This document shows, piece by piece, positions 55,555 to 64,000 of a stretch of DNA of 64,000 nt (positions are counted from its first letter, which is position 1; each line of letters begins with the position of its first letter). A program made the translations under genes and the position numbers. This stretch comes from Ectocarpus siliculosus (lineage: Eukaryota; Sar; Phaeophyceae; Ectocarpales; Ectocarpaceae): positions 583,947 to 647,946 of the forward strand of contig FN649735.1 of the NCBI GenBank assembly GCA_000310025.1, given 5' to 3'. The notes under the pieces are model-generated. The model worked only from the letters and a program-made list of their open reading frames with translations, made no database searches and was not told the DNA's origin.

Positions 55555-58500
55555 ATGTCTAGGGACTCGAACTATGACCACCAGATCACGGTATTCTCTC
55601 CCCAGGGAAGATTGTACCAAATAGGTGAGGAGAGGACGCGCGTTGTGCGTTGCTCGGAAGATCGCGCTTGGGGAGCAGCAGATGGTCCAAGGCCTGTAGC
55701 AGCAGCAGTGGTAGCAGCAGCAGTCGGCGATGCTCATTGGCTTGGAGTGATGGAAGACGGTGGGGGGATTGCTATTGCATCAATGGTACTTTGCCGAAGG
55801 CCTTCACAGATTACGCTCGTAATGGCAGATTGTTTCATGCTGGTGCCCTCTTATCGAAAGAAGTCTGGGTATTTGTCTTGGTTTTAGTGTGCAGGGTTTC
55901 CAGCGGTTGCTTGATCCGACGCTCGCACCGGCTCTCCGGTGGAGGTCACTTGTTTATACTCGTGCATGATTTACCTATCGTGTCAGATGTCCACAAGAAC
56001 AGAAAACCCGGGGCGCGTAAGTTGGGCAAAGAAACGAAGTAGAGGCCACCAACCCAGGGTAAGCAAGCAGTGGTTCACAGCGCACTGCTGTCTGTTGCCC
56101 ATAAACTCCCAGACAACCTCGGCATCCCCACGCTCCACCGCCGTATGTAGCCACCTGTGAAAGCACACACCATAGGGTAGTCGATGAAGCGACGTAAGAG
56201 CACCGTTGGATCCAGCGTTCTTTTCAGAGCTGGCGACGGTCGTGGGACCTCGGGGTTGCTTCGCGCCACAACCCACCAGCGCAAACATCATTGATGGCAC
56301 GGCGCCACTCCCAACGAAATACACAACAGGTGTTGTATGCACGCACCCCGGTGCCATCTCCCCGACCGGTACGATAGTATTGATACCAGTGTAGGCAGAC
56401 CCACACACACGGTCTTCTCCACACGCTAGTTGACAATGCTATTGATCAGTACAGAACCACACGTTGTCAGCAGCAGTCGCGGTTCCGGTGTGAGAGGGTT
56501 ACACGTTGCCAAGAGGGGGTGCTCCCACATGAAGGGGGTCGCAAGTGGTTGTCACGGACTCGACCCGATATTGGGAAAGTAGAGTACCCCCTTATTCCAG
56601 CATAAGGGGTCTCCGATATAGTAAGAGGGCCGAGGGCTTTTGTCACGCCACCCTCTTTGCCCCCGGCCCTCTTATTATGTCGAAGCCACGAGTGTACTGT
56701 ACACTGCTGTATCCCCGCGTGGTAGACTGCTGTCCACGATCGTAGCGATCACCGCGTTGTACAGTCGTAGGCCATCTGTGAGGCGGTTTAACCCGCTGTA
56801 GCGCGGGTGAAATTGGCTGGCACAGACGGAATAACCAAGTTGTAGTACACATTGAATAATTCGGCTGCCATGTAAGGGCGGGTGAATCGGTCTGGCGTAC
56901 CCCCGCCTAATAGAGGGCCTACGACTGTACATGAGTAGCAGGAGCAGCCAGACTCACCACTAGCAGTCCCGCTTGTGCTTCACCCACCTCGGAGATTATC
57001 GAGGGTCTTCGTTTTTGTTGCGCCTGGCACCTCGCCGCATGCAAGTAGAGTGTGGTGACGATCTTTATCTTGGCCTGCTCTTGCCTCTCTCTACTCGAAA
57101 GTTGAAACTAAACTAAATTTGGCACCTGCGGCACGCCAGAGTGCGTTATACCTTGGGTGTCGATCATCTCTCCCTCCAGACATGCCTCTATCGGTTGTCC
57201 TTTTTTAGAAAACAACGCAGCATCACAGGAAGACACACGCTCCAAATAATTCTTGGAGACGACGTGTTGGAAAGTATTTGCAACAGTAAGAATTGGGCGC
57301 AAGCTGTTGGATACTCGACTTGCGGAGTCTGTTGATGTCCTTACACTGAGAAACCATGGTTGCCAGCCTGTATTGCTTGACTATCTTCCTCTCTCCACCA
57401 TCTCATTCTTTTCCTCTCTCCACCACGATCGTGTCTCCGTCCTCCTGTTTTTTTGTCTATTTTGTCCCTTTGCACCCCCCTCTTTCTCCCGCTCTGCATT
57501 GCGTTCTCTTTTGCCATCCGAGTAGAGTATGCGTTCAAGGCGGCGATGGGGCCGGGCTTGACGTCAGTGTCCGTGAGGGGAAAGGAGACGAGCGTCATGG
57601 TCACCCAGAAAAAAGTCCCGGTGAGTAGCGACACAACCAATTATTGTAAGCATGATAGCCGACATAAATGGAGCAAATGGTGTGAATGCTGATTTGAAAT
57701 GAAAAAAAAAAAAGGATAGCCTATAACGCCCCGTCCTTTTTGAAGAATAACGCCCCGGTGAGTAGCCGAAAACTACTTCGAAGTATTTGCATGGTAACCG
57801 ATAACGTCCCTTCCTCTGATACCCCATTTTTATTGCTGGGTTCCTCCGCCATGGACATGTTGTCGATGGTGCTCCGTGCGGCGTTACAGGCGGCCCGCAC
57901 GTCCTGCCGAAGAAGCCAGTTAACGGTTGCCTCAGCCATGCGCGAGTAGTTGCAAGGCACGAGGATGTAGAAGCGCTCTGTGGCATGGCTGCGACCCTTC
58001 GAAATCATCCAATAGTTTGGAACGTACCGTATTCGTAACTAAACCTCTCGTTTTTACAACTTTTCCCTTGCGGCGTTCTCGAAAAATCGTCCGCTCTCCC
58101 AGGATCGGTTGATCGACCCTACCTCCGTGACGAACATCTTCAAGATCACCGACAAGATTGGCTGTCTCATGACGGGCATGATCGGTGAGGATGCGATTTT
58201 GTTTTGGTTGCGGCGCGTACGGAACTCTGCCGCGATACTGTTCGGCTGCGCGAGGCCTGACTAGGCTTCGCCGCGCTGTCGTGGCACGCCCACCCGCCTG
58301 TCGCCCCTCGGTGCCTGCACAGCCTGTCTCTCTGTATTTTTCTCCCAAATGCCGTCGAACGGAATGTGCCGGTTCATTGATATTGTTCCTCATAGCGGCC
58401 GGGACGGATGCACTTCACGCTGTCTCGTAGCTGGTGATATCACGCTTCGTCCGCTTTTATCCACAACGGACGGATTAATGGTGTGAATGTATCCGTACCC

Positions 58501-60966
58501 TTCGATGAAAACACGTGAAGCGTCTCCACAAAATAGGGCACGCCTACCTGGAAGCATGTTGATTCGTTGGCCCGGTTCCCCGTCGGCTATCTTTGACTAC
58601 TTGACGCTGGACAGCCTCTGTTTGTTACGGAAGCTCCGTGCCACTTTATTTGCTGCTGCTGCTGCTGCTGATGATGATGATTACTACTGCTGCTGCTGCT
58701 GCTGCTGCTGTTGCTGCTGTTGCTGCTGCTGTTGCTGCTGCTGCTGACAATGATAAATGATGACGCACAGCCGACTCGAGAGTGTTGGTGCAGCGGCTGC
58801 GGTACGAGGCCCACGAGTTCCGCTTCAAGTACGGCTACGACTGCCCGGCGCACGTGCTGGCCAGGCGCATCGCCGACATCGCGCAGGTGCCACCCGTGGT
58901 CTTTGACCGCCGCTGCATGACGTTGACTGTCGGTGGCGAAGTGCATGAATGGTGGCGGATGGCTGTAGACGGCGATGACCATGGACGGTCATACAGAGTT
59001 AGCACCCGCACTTTAGTACCTCTAGTTTTTTGTAGGGCTGGGGTTCTTCGTTCCTAGGATTATGCTAAATAATACGAACGGCCGCTACAGGGGGGCTTTT
59101 GGGGTTCTAGATTTTGAGTTTTTCGAGGCTATGTATTCAAGCATCGGTTCCTGAACTGACAAGTTACTAAGTGCTTTCAGAGCGCTAACGATGGACTTTT
59201 GGCGCGCGTGGGTGTGGGCACGTCACACGGAGCCGGTCTTGGCTCGGCAGTGAGCGGGATACATCTCCCATCTTCTTTGGTTCAACTCCCTCCCTCCCAA
59301 CCACTTTGTGTTTGTGCTGGGACTGACCTGTTTTTTGTTTTTTACTGCGGCCATCGCCCCGATGCTCGCGCAGGTGTACACGCAGCAGGCGTCCATGCGC
59401 GCCCTCGCGTGTGTAGCGATGCTGATCGCCGTCGACGACGAGAAGGGACCTCAGCTCTTCAAGGGGCGTCGGCATACAGAACTATTTATAATTTTTGGCA
59501 GTCTAGCAGGTGTACGTTTTGCCGGCCAAAATGCAGCGAAAATCATGTGAGAAAGAGTTGCGGGGGGGGGGGGGGGATACGGAGGTGCTCCTGCGAGATC
59601 AACAGTAGGGGGGGGGCAGTCGGAGGTGGTGTACCTGATAAGGGCGTGTTTCGTTCCTCGCCTCCGAGTTGGGCAGAGGCCGAGATTGAAGTCAGTGCCG
59701 CTGTTGATGTTCGTGCCTCGCCCCGTTGCGTACGTGGGGATATGTCCCCGGTCGCGTCGCCCAACCAACCGCTCCTCTTGTCTCATAATCTGTTGCTGCC
59801 CTTGTTCCGCGTGGTGCTCTCACGTGCTACATCAAATAATGAGGGGCACGTGTGTGCATGTGCCATGCCACGCCATTTAGCCCATCCTCTGTCGTGCCCC
59901 TTGCCGTGTCCTGACGCTCTAAAAATATCAGGTGGACCCTGCGGGGCACTACTTCCCTTACAAGGCGACGTCTTCGGGCAGCAAGGAGCAGGAGGCCATG
60001 AACTGGTTGGAAAAGAAGGCGAGCTTAGGCATAGCAACAATGGCATGAAACAAGTGCTGTTCGGGTTCTTTTGGAGTTCATTATTTTTCCTTGTCCTAAC
60101 CGCTCGCTCTTGCTGGTCGCTTTATAGATTGTGTATGCATTTGGTGCTGCTGCGGCTGACAGCCCTCTGTTTCTCTTGCGATGTTTTTTTTTTGTTTTTT
60201 TTGTCAGGTGGATGGGTTGATGGAGATGGACGAAGATGCCACGATACGCTGTGCCATCCAGTGCCTTCAGGCCGTCACCGACTTCAGGGGGAACGAGGTA
60301 CGCACGAGTTGTGTATTGTATGCGTTTCTTTGATTGCAGCCCCGCGCTACATACAACATCCGACTTTGGCCAATGACGAGGCATCAGTCTTGGCTGGGAA
60401 ATGAGGCTAGGTTTTCTGTCGAGTCTGCCCCCTCCCCCCCTGACGGAGGAGACTTGGTCCAGCCTGCGAATTCACACCACACTGAGTACCCAAGGTTCCT
60501 CCAGTGGGAGGTATCCGTTCGCCTTCATGAGGCCTGTGGATGTGTTCCTTGTTGTAACGGTTGTAGCGGTGGTGTTTTTGATTGCCGCACTGCTGTATAC
60601 CCGTCTGAGTGGTGTGGGCTGTTGTTGTTGCTCCAAAGCATCACGTTTGCTTGGAGAACACATTTGTTTCTATTTATTTTTGGCCCTGTCGGCGTGACTA
60701 CTACTTCGGGTCCGGCTACAGCAACGCATCTACTGCTGTGGAGCTCATGTCTTTAGTTCTATTAGCAAGCAAAGTACGTATTCAAATCTACCTTGATTGG
60801 CGAGACCCCCCTTGTGACTCACTCCTCTTCCTTTGTTTTGGGCATCCAATTGTGGGTGGTTTTACAGGTGGAGGTGGGGGTGGTGTCTGGCAAGGGGCGG
60901 TTCAAGACTCTGGATGAGGACTCCATCGAGGCGCACCTTGTCGCCATCAACGAAATGGAGTCGTAG
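55555..60966 (+). CDS. PSMA6: 20S proteasome subunit alpha type-6
   Basis: Non-catalytic alpha-ring subunit of the 20S proteasome, 242 aa (family about 246). Exons: 55555-55624, 57526-57620, 58103-58184, 58771-58886, 59374-59463, 59932-60018, 60208-60297, 60868-60966, all in phase. The N-terminal proteasome alpha signature is present ([20 protein letters not shown], residues 7-26), then [73 protein letters not shown] and the C-terminal [20 protein letters not shown]. Expected in cytosol and nucleus and probably constitutively expressed. Oddities: the donor after 59463 reads AAG/GGGCGT (GG instead of GT) and the donor after 60018 reads AAG/GCGAGC (GC type). Intron 1 holds a MITE, intron 2 a SINE tail, intron 3 a CTG microsatellite. 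Confidence 0.96.
56586..56695. repeat. Inverted repeat block in proteasome intron 1
   Basis: A hairpin CCCCTTATTCCAGCATAAGG(GG) at about 56589, then an inverted pair built on ATAGTAAGAGGGCCG (56617) and CGGCCCTCTTATTAT (about 56666). Probably the remains of another small inverted-repeat element next to the MITE at 56762. Confidence 0.5.
56762..56927. mobile_element. Short Tc1/mariner-type MITE
   Basis: 166 bp with inverted ends beginning CAGTCGTAGGCC (12 bp perfect, weaker match for a further 12), flanked by TA at 56760-56761 and 56928-56929. It shares the CAGT start and TA duplication with the larger element at 35880 but not the rest of the terminal sequence. In intron 1 of the proteasome gene. 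Confidence 0.75.
57617..57766 (+). mobile_element. SINE 3'-tail insertion between direct repeats of a splice donor
   Basis: A fragment ending GCTGATTTGAAATG plus about 12 A (57685-57714) matches the 3' end of the SINE at 19621-19947. The insert lies between 13-bp direct repeats CCCGGTGAGTAGC (57617-57629 and 57754-57766); the first contains the used donor of proteasome intron 2. About 39 bp of other sequence lie between the A tail and the second repeat, so the target-duplication reading is not clean. Confidence 0.5.
58646..58745 (+). repeat. CTG/GCT microsatellite in proteasome intron 3
   Basis: About 100 bp of imperfect CTG repeats with TTG interruptions and a short GATGAT stretch, ending about 25 bp before the acceptor of the exon starting at 58771. 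Confidence 0.9.
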
Positions 60967-62413
60967 CTCAAGTAGCTTTGAGGGGCGTTCCGGGTGTGGA
61001 GTTTGGGGTACCCGGGGGTGTGGGGGTGCCCCGCGCCTGCTGAGAAGTATCTCCGGTGCGGGATGGAGCCAGGCAGGGGGGGGCTATTCACCCGTGCCGG
61101 TTTCATCTCCTTGGCCGGAATGGTGATTGCCATACCTCGGGCCATTGGCTTCATTAGCGGTTTCCCGCGTCATTTTTCAGGTCGATGGTGGTATGTAGGG
61201 CGCGGAGGTACCGGCCCGGGTCAACAGCGGTATTGTTGTAGAAGTACGTTACTCTCTAAAACGCTGTGGTCATGGCGGCCTGTGACGCTTGTGGTTCACT
61301 GTAGCGTCCGGCAGTGGTTCAGCTAAACACGAGAGAATCGAAACACGAGGGAGCTCATGACGGAAAAAACATTATGTGATCGATTTGCCTGTGTGCCGTT
61401 GCCTCACGGCCACCATTTTTCGAAGAGAGAAATGACGCCTGTGATCAAAATCATTTCGGCCTGTAATGCCACTGATTCGAACTGGGTCATCTTGAGATGA
61501 GGTTCTGTTCTCCCAAATGAAAGAAATACAGCACGATCCAGGTGCTGCCGTGGAGGGCTCTTGCCAACTCTTGTAAGTCAATCGTACTTCACCCAAAATA
61601 TATACCACGTGTGCATTAGTAAACTTCTGGCCCATTTAATGCAGAGATTCTGGTCTTGACAAGTTCTCGGCAAACAATGGGTGTTTTATTGCGGGGATTC
61701 CGGTTTCCAGTCTTGAAAAGTTTTCGGCAAACAACGGGTGTTTTACGTGGACTCCGGTTTCCGGTCTTAAAAAAAAAGTTCTCGGCAAAAAATTGGTGTG
61801 GACCGAAATAGGTCTGGAAAACGGTGCAATAAACTTGTTGCTGAATTTCACCAGTACAATCGGCAGCTTCGCCATTGAAGCAGGACACGCTGATACACGC
61901 TGATACGTGCAATTGCGGACACTGGACAGAACTATCACCAGGGTGGTTCACCCGTTTAGATCACGGCACAACAAACTGCTGTCCCCCGCAAACGTATCAC
62001 GACCGCCTGCGCTTGGTTTAATATCCATCTACTACCCAATCCGGAAGGGCCATTTGGGCTCCCAGAAAAACAAACACTGGGAGGTGTGTTCTGGCCCCCG
62101 ACCCTTCAATAATGGCCCACTCCACCTCCTCCTACTGCACGTGGGTAAGACATCGAAGATTTCGTAGTTTGGTTCAGAGGACACCCATCCGCGCCACTGG
62201 GCAGAAAGCGACAACCCGACCGCGACTGACCTAACAAACCCATCATGCTCTTACGTTTCCGCTGCCTTCCATCACCAAACGGGCACATGCCATGTATACT
62301 GTTTTATGTGTCACACCAGTAACAACAAACCAATCATACACAGAACAAGACTTTCAAAAGCCCCCTTTCGCCGCGACCACAGCAGCACCTACAAGCACGC
62401 TCCCCAAGCAGGT
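60967..62413. other. Intergenic region between convergent genes
   Basis: Holds the 3' UTRs of the proteasome gene and of the right-edge gene. Apart from the tandem repeat at 61640-61800, no gene or conserved element is recognised. Confidence 0.55.
61640..61800. repeat. Tandem repeat, three units of about 50-60 bp
   Basis: Three decayed units share GATTCYGGTTTCCRGTCTT, then AAAAGTTYTCGGCAAACAA and GGGTGTTTTA. The units start at about 61645, 61696 and 61751 and vary by small indels. Downstream of the proteasome stop codon. Confidence 0.8.
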
Positions 62414-63478
62414 TCATTCATTGCCATCGCTGTCGGACACCGCGCTTGACGCAACGCTCGCCACCTCTTCCTCGTCCATGTCCGCCACAATACCAGCACC
62501 GTTCCCGAGCCGCGCAAGAACCACCGACCTAGCCCCTCCCGCCGCCCCGCCGGTGTCCACAAAGAACCCCCCGACTCCCACCGCCGCCGCCGCCGCCGCC
62601 GTGTTACCCCCTCCCTCTCCCACCCCCTGTAGCCGCTCCATGGCGGACAGAAGCGGGCCGAGAGCGGCCGGCGCGCAGGCCGGCGACGACCGCAGCAGCT
62701 CGGCAACGGCGGCAGGGCTATTCCTCCGCGAGGCGAGCTCCTTGAGGGCGGGTTGGGCCGCGTCCCCCTGACCGACGGCCGCGGGCGCCTCCGGCCGCCC
62801 CAAGAACTCGAGCAGGGCCGGGGGCGCGCTGCTGTCCCCGACGAAATCCCACGCGGCGGCGGCGGCGGCGGCGGCACCACCACCGCTGCCGCTCCTTGCG
62901 CAGCCGCTGCTACCACGGCCTGCGATGGCTGTAGGAGCGATAGCCTCCTTCCTGCTAGGCGGCTTCGACGACGACAACGACGCCGCTCGCGCTGACCGAT
63001 TCAGGGTTTCCGTCACCCGGAAGGCGTACGCACGCCTCAAGAACTGGGCCGCGGTGGGGGCAGGCGTCGCCGCCGGGCGGCGCAGCCTCGCGAGAGCCCG
63101 GCCGCACGCCGGGGCCAGCGGGGCGGCAAGGGAGACATTGCCGACGTCGTCGGTGGCGAAAACAGCGTCCCCGACGCAGCGCAAGAACTCGAGGGTACCG
63201 GGCTCGCTGCCGGCGAGATTGGCGGCGCACAGGGCGGACAGGTGCCTCGACAGGGCGATGTTGTTGCTCTTGTTGCTGTCGGGACCGTCACCGGTTTCCT
63301 CCTCCTCATCGCTGTCGCTGCTGCTCTCGTCGTCTGAGACTTCCCGGCCCCCGGCCGTAGCCGCTGCTTGTGCGGCCTTGACAACCGCCTTGCGGCCGAC
63401 GGAACATGCTGCCACGGACGCAGCGTAGTGCGCGAGCAAACGGGCGACGGAAATCCGCGCCGGTGGCGTGGAATCGAC
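62414..63478 (-). CDS. Unrecognised Ala-rich, helical protein, last exon (gene continues to the right)
   Basis: A 354-codon open exon after a good acceptor (CTCTCTCCGCCAG at 63490-63479), ending with a TGA at 62414. The frame stays open upstream to about 63580. Coding potential is high: long, strongly GC3-biased and with sensible composition. It contains an acidic Ser/Asp/Glu block (about residues 38-58), Ala/Leu-rich helical stretches on either side that resemble HEAT-like helices (for example FLGRPEAPAAV and VAELLRSSPACAPAALGPLL), poly-Ala and poly-Gly runs, and an acidic tail ending SDSDGNE. No family was recognised. Upstream exons are outside the window or in 63.6-64.0 kb. Confidence 0.72.
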   Translation of the reverse strand, partial: VDSTPPARISVARLLAHYAASVAACSVGRKAVVKAAQAAATAGGREVSDDESSSDSDEEEETGDGPDSNKSNNIALSRHLSALCAANLAGSEPGTLEFLRCVGDAVFATDDVGNVSLAAPLAPACGRALARLRRPAATPAPTAAQFLRRAYAFRVTETLNRSARAASLSSSKPPSRKEAIAPTAIAGRGSSGCARSGSGGGAAAAAAAAWDFVGDSSAPPALLEFLGRPEAPAAVGQGDAAQPALKELASRRNSPAAVAELLRSSPACAPAALGPLLSAMERLQGVGEGGGNTAAAAAAVGVGGFFVDTGGAAGGARSVVLARLGNGAGIVADMDEEEVASVASSAVSDSDGNE

Positions 63479-64000
63479 CTGGCGGAGAGAGTGTGTACAT
63501 GGTCGGAAGGGGAACACGAAACGGGGTGCGTACAGTACAGAGGTGACGTAAGATATCACACCTCCTGGCACGATTTTCACAGCTCCACTACGGGATACTC
63601 GAAGTAATAACTAGAAACCGGGCCCATACGTAAGCAATTTTTATGTTGGACCGGGAGAACTAAATATAAAACATGTATGTTTTAGAGGGGTAGAACCGGG
63701 TAGATACCCGTCCTCCCACCAATCACATGTCGACTACGTAGGATATAATGTACGACAGAGACAGATGATTGGTTGATGGCCACGCCGCCGGGCGGGAATC
63801 CCCCGAAAGACGTAGCACAGCAGGAGCAGCACACGACACACACGAGACAACCAGCACAGCAGCACACGAGACTGCTGTGGACCAAAAGGGCAGCCAAAGG
63901 CACACATAATAGGAGGTCGGGTTCGACTGTCAGAGCCGGTTGGCTGCTGTCGGCAGCACCACAAGCAAGGGAGGCGACACAGACAGGTTATATCTGCTGC
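63479..64000. other. Probable intron of the right-edge gene
   Basis: No exon could be recognised. A 3' splice acceptor lies at its left border for the exon at 62414-63478. The region from about 63800 is rich in CACAGCAG-type repeats. Confidence 0.4.

Noticed and set aside
59199-60404. 401-codon open frame on the plus strand over the proteasome gene
   Set aside because: It reads through proteasome introns and crosses exons 5-7 in the wrong frame; the true frame is fixed by the protein family.
62292-62771. 159-codon open frame on the plus strand with Ala/Pro/Ser-rich sequence
   Set aside because: Shadow of the minus-strand exon at 62414-63478, whose GC bias keeps the opposite frames open.
1-64000. 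CRISPR arrays, bacterial operons, rRNA, organellar insertions or viral genes
   Set aside because: None seen; the repeats present are microsatellites, MITEs and SINEs, and all recognised genes are spliced nuclear genes.

Overview
The window is nuclear DNA of an intron-rich eukaryotic alga, most likely a brown alga (Ectocarpus-like); this is inference. Protein-coding exons are short (55-280 bp) and separated by introns of 0.3-4.7 kb with GTGAGT/GTGCG-type donors. One gene starts with a signal peptide followed by an AAAFMAP motif, the bipartite plastid-targeting signature of algae with red secondary plastids. Interspersed repeats are small DNA transposons (MITEs) and tRNA-headed SINEs. No prokaryotic operon structure and no viral genes were seen.

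Layout. 1-13267: two head-to-tail copies of a eukaryotic-type glutamine synthetase gene (minus strand). The left copy is cut by the window edge after its third exon; the right copy is complete (6 exons, 363 aa). 13268-17442: intergenic. 17443 to about 34458: a large minus-strand gene for a TMC (transmembrane channel-like) membrane protein, reconstructed here as about 20 phase-consistent exons (about 845 aa). 34.5-35.4 kb: divergent promoter region. 35457-49901: a plus-strand armadillo-repeat protein (17 exons, 711 aa). 49.9-52.4 kb: 3' region with a 100-N assembly gap whose two flanks are the same sequence. 52417-55100: a minus-strand plastid-targeted [2Fe-2S] ferredoxin-like protein (3' end not found). 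55101-55554: a 454-bp divergent promoter. 55555-60966: the plus-strand 20S proteasome subunit alpha-6 gene (8 exons, 242 aa). 62414-63478: the last exon of an unrecognised minus-strand gene that continues to the right.

Most genes are housekeeping or membrane genes with no shared pathway. Exon phases were checked by hand across every proposed junction of the glutamine synthetase, armadillo and proteasome genes and of the TMC gene, and all close in frame; only the extreme TMC 5' exons and the 5' and 3' parts of the ferredoxin-like gene remain uncertain.

The most interesting observations are: near-identity of glutamine synthetase exon 3 between the tandem copies while exons 1-2 and introns have diverged; decayed duplicates of the Fe-S ligand exon inside the ferredoxin-like gene; a long near-palindrome whose two strands encode similar peptides; splice sites duplicated within tandem repeats; non-canonical (GG and GC) donors in the proteasome gene; and a spurious assembly gap.
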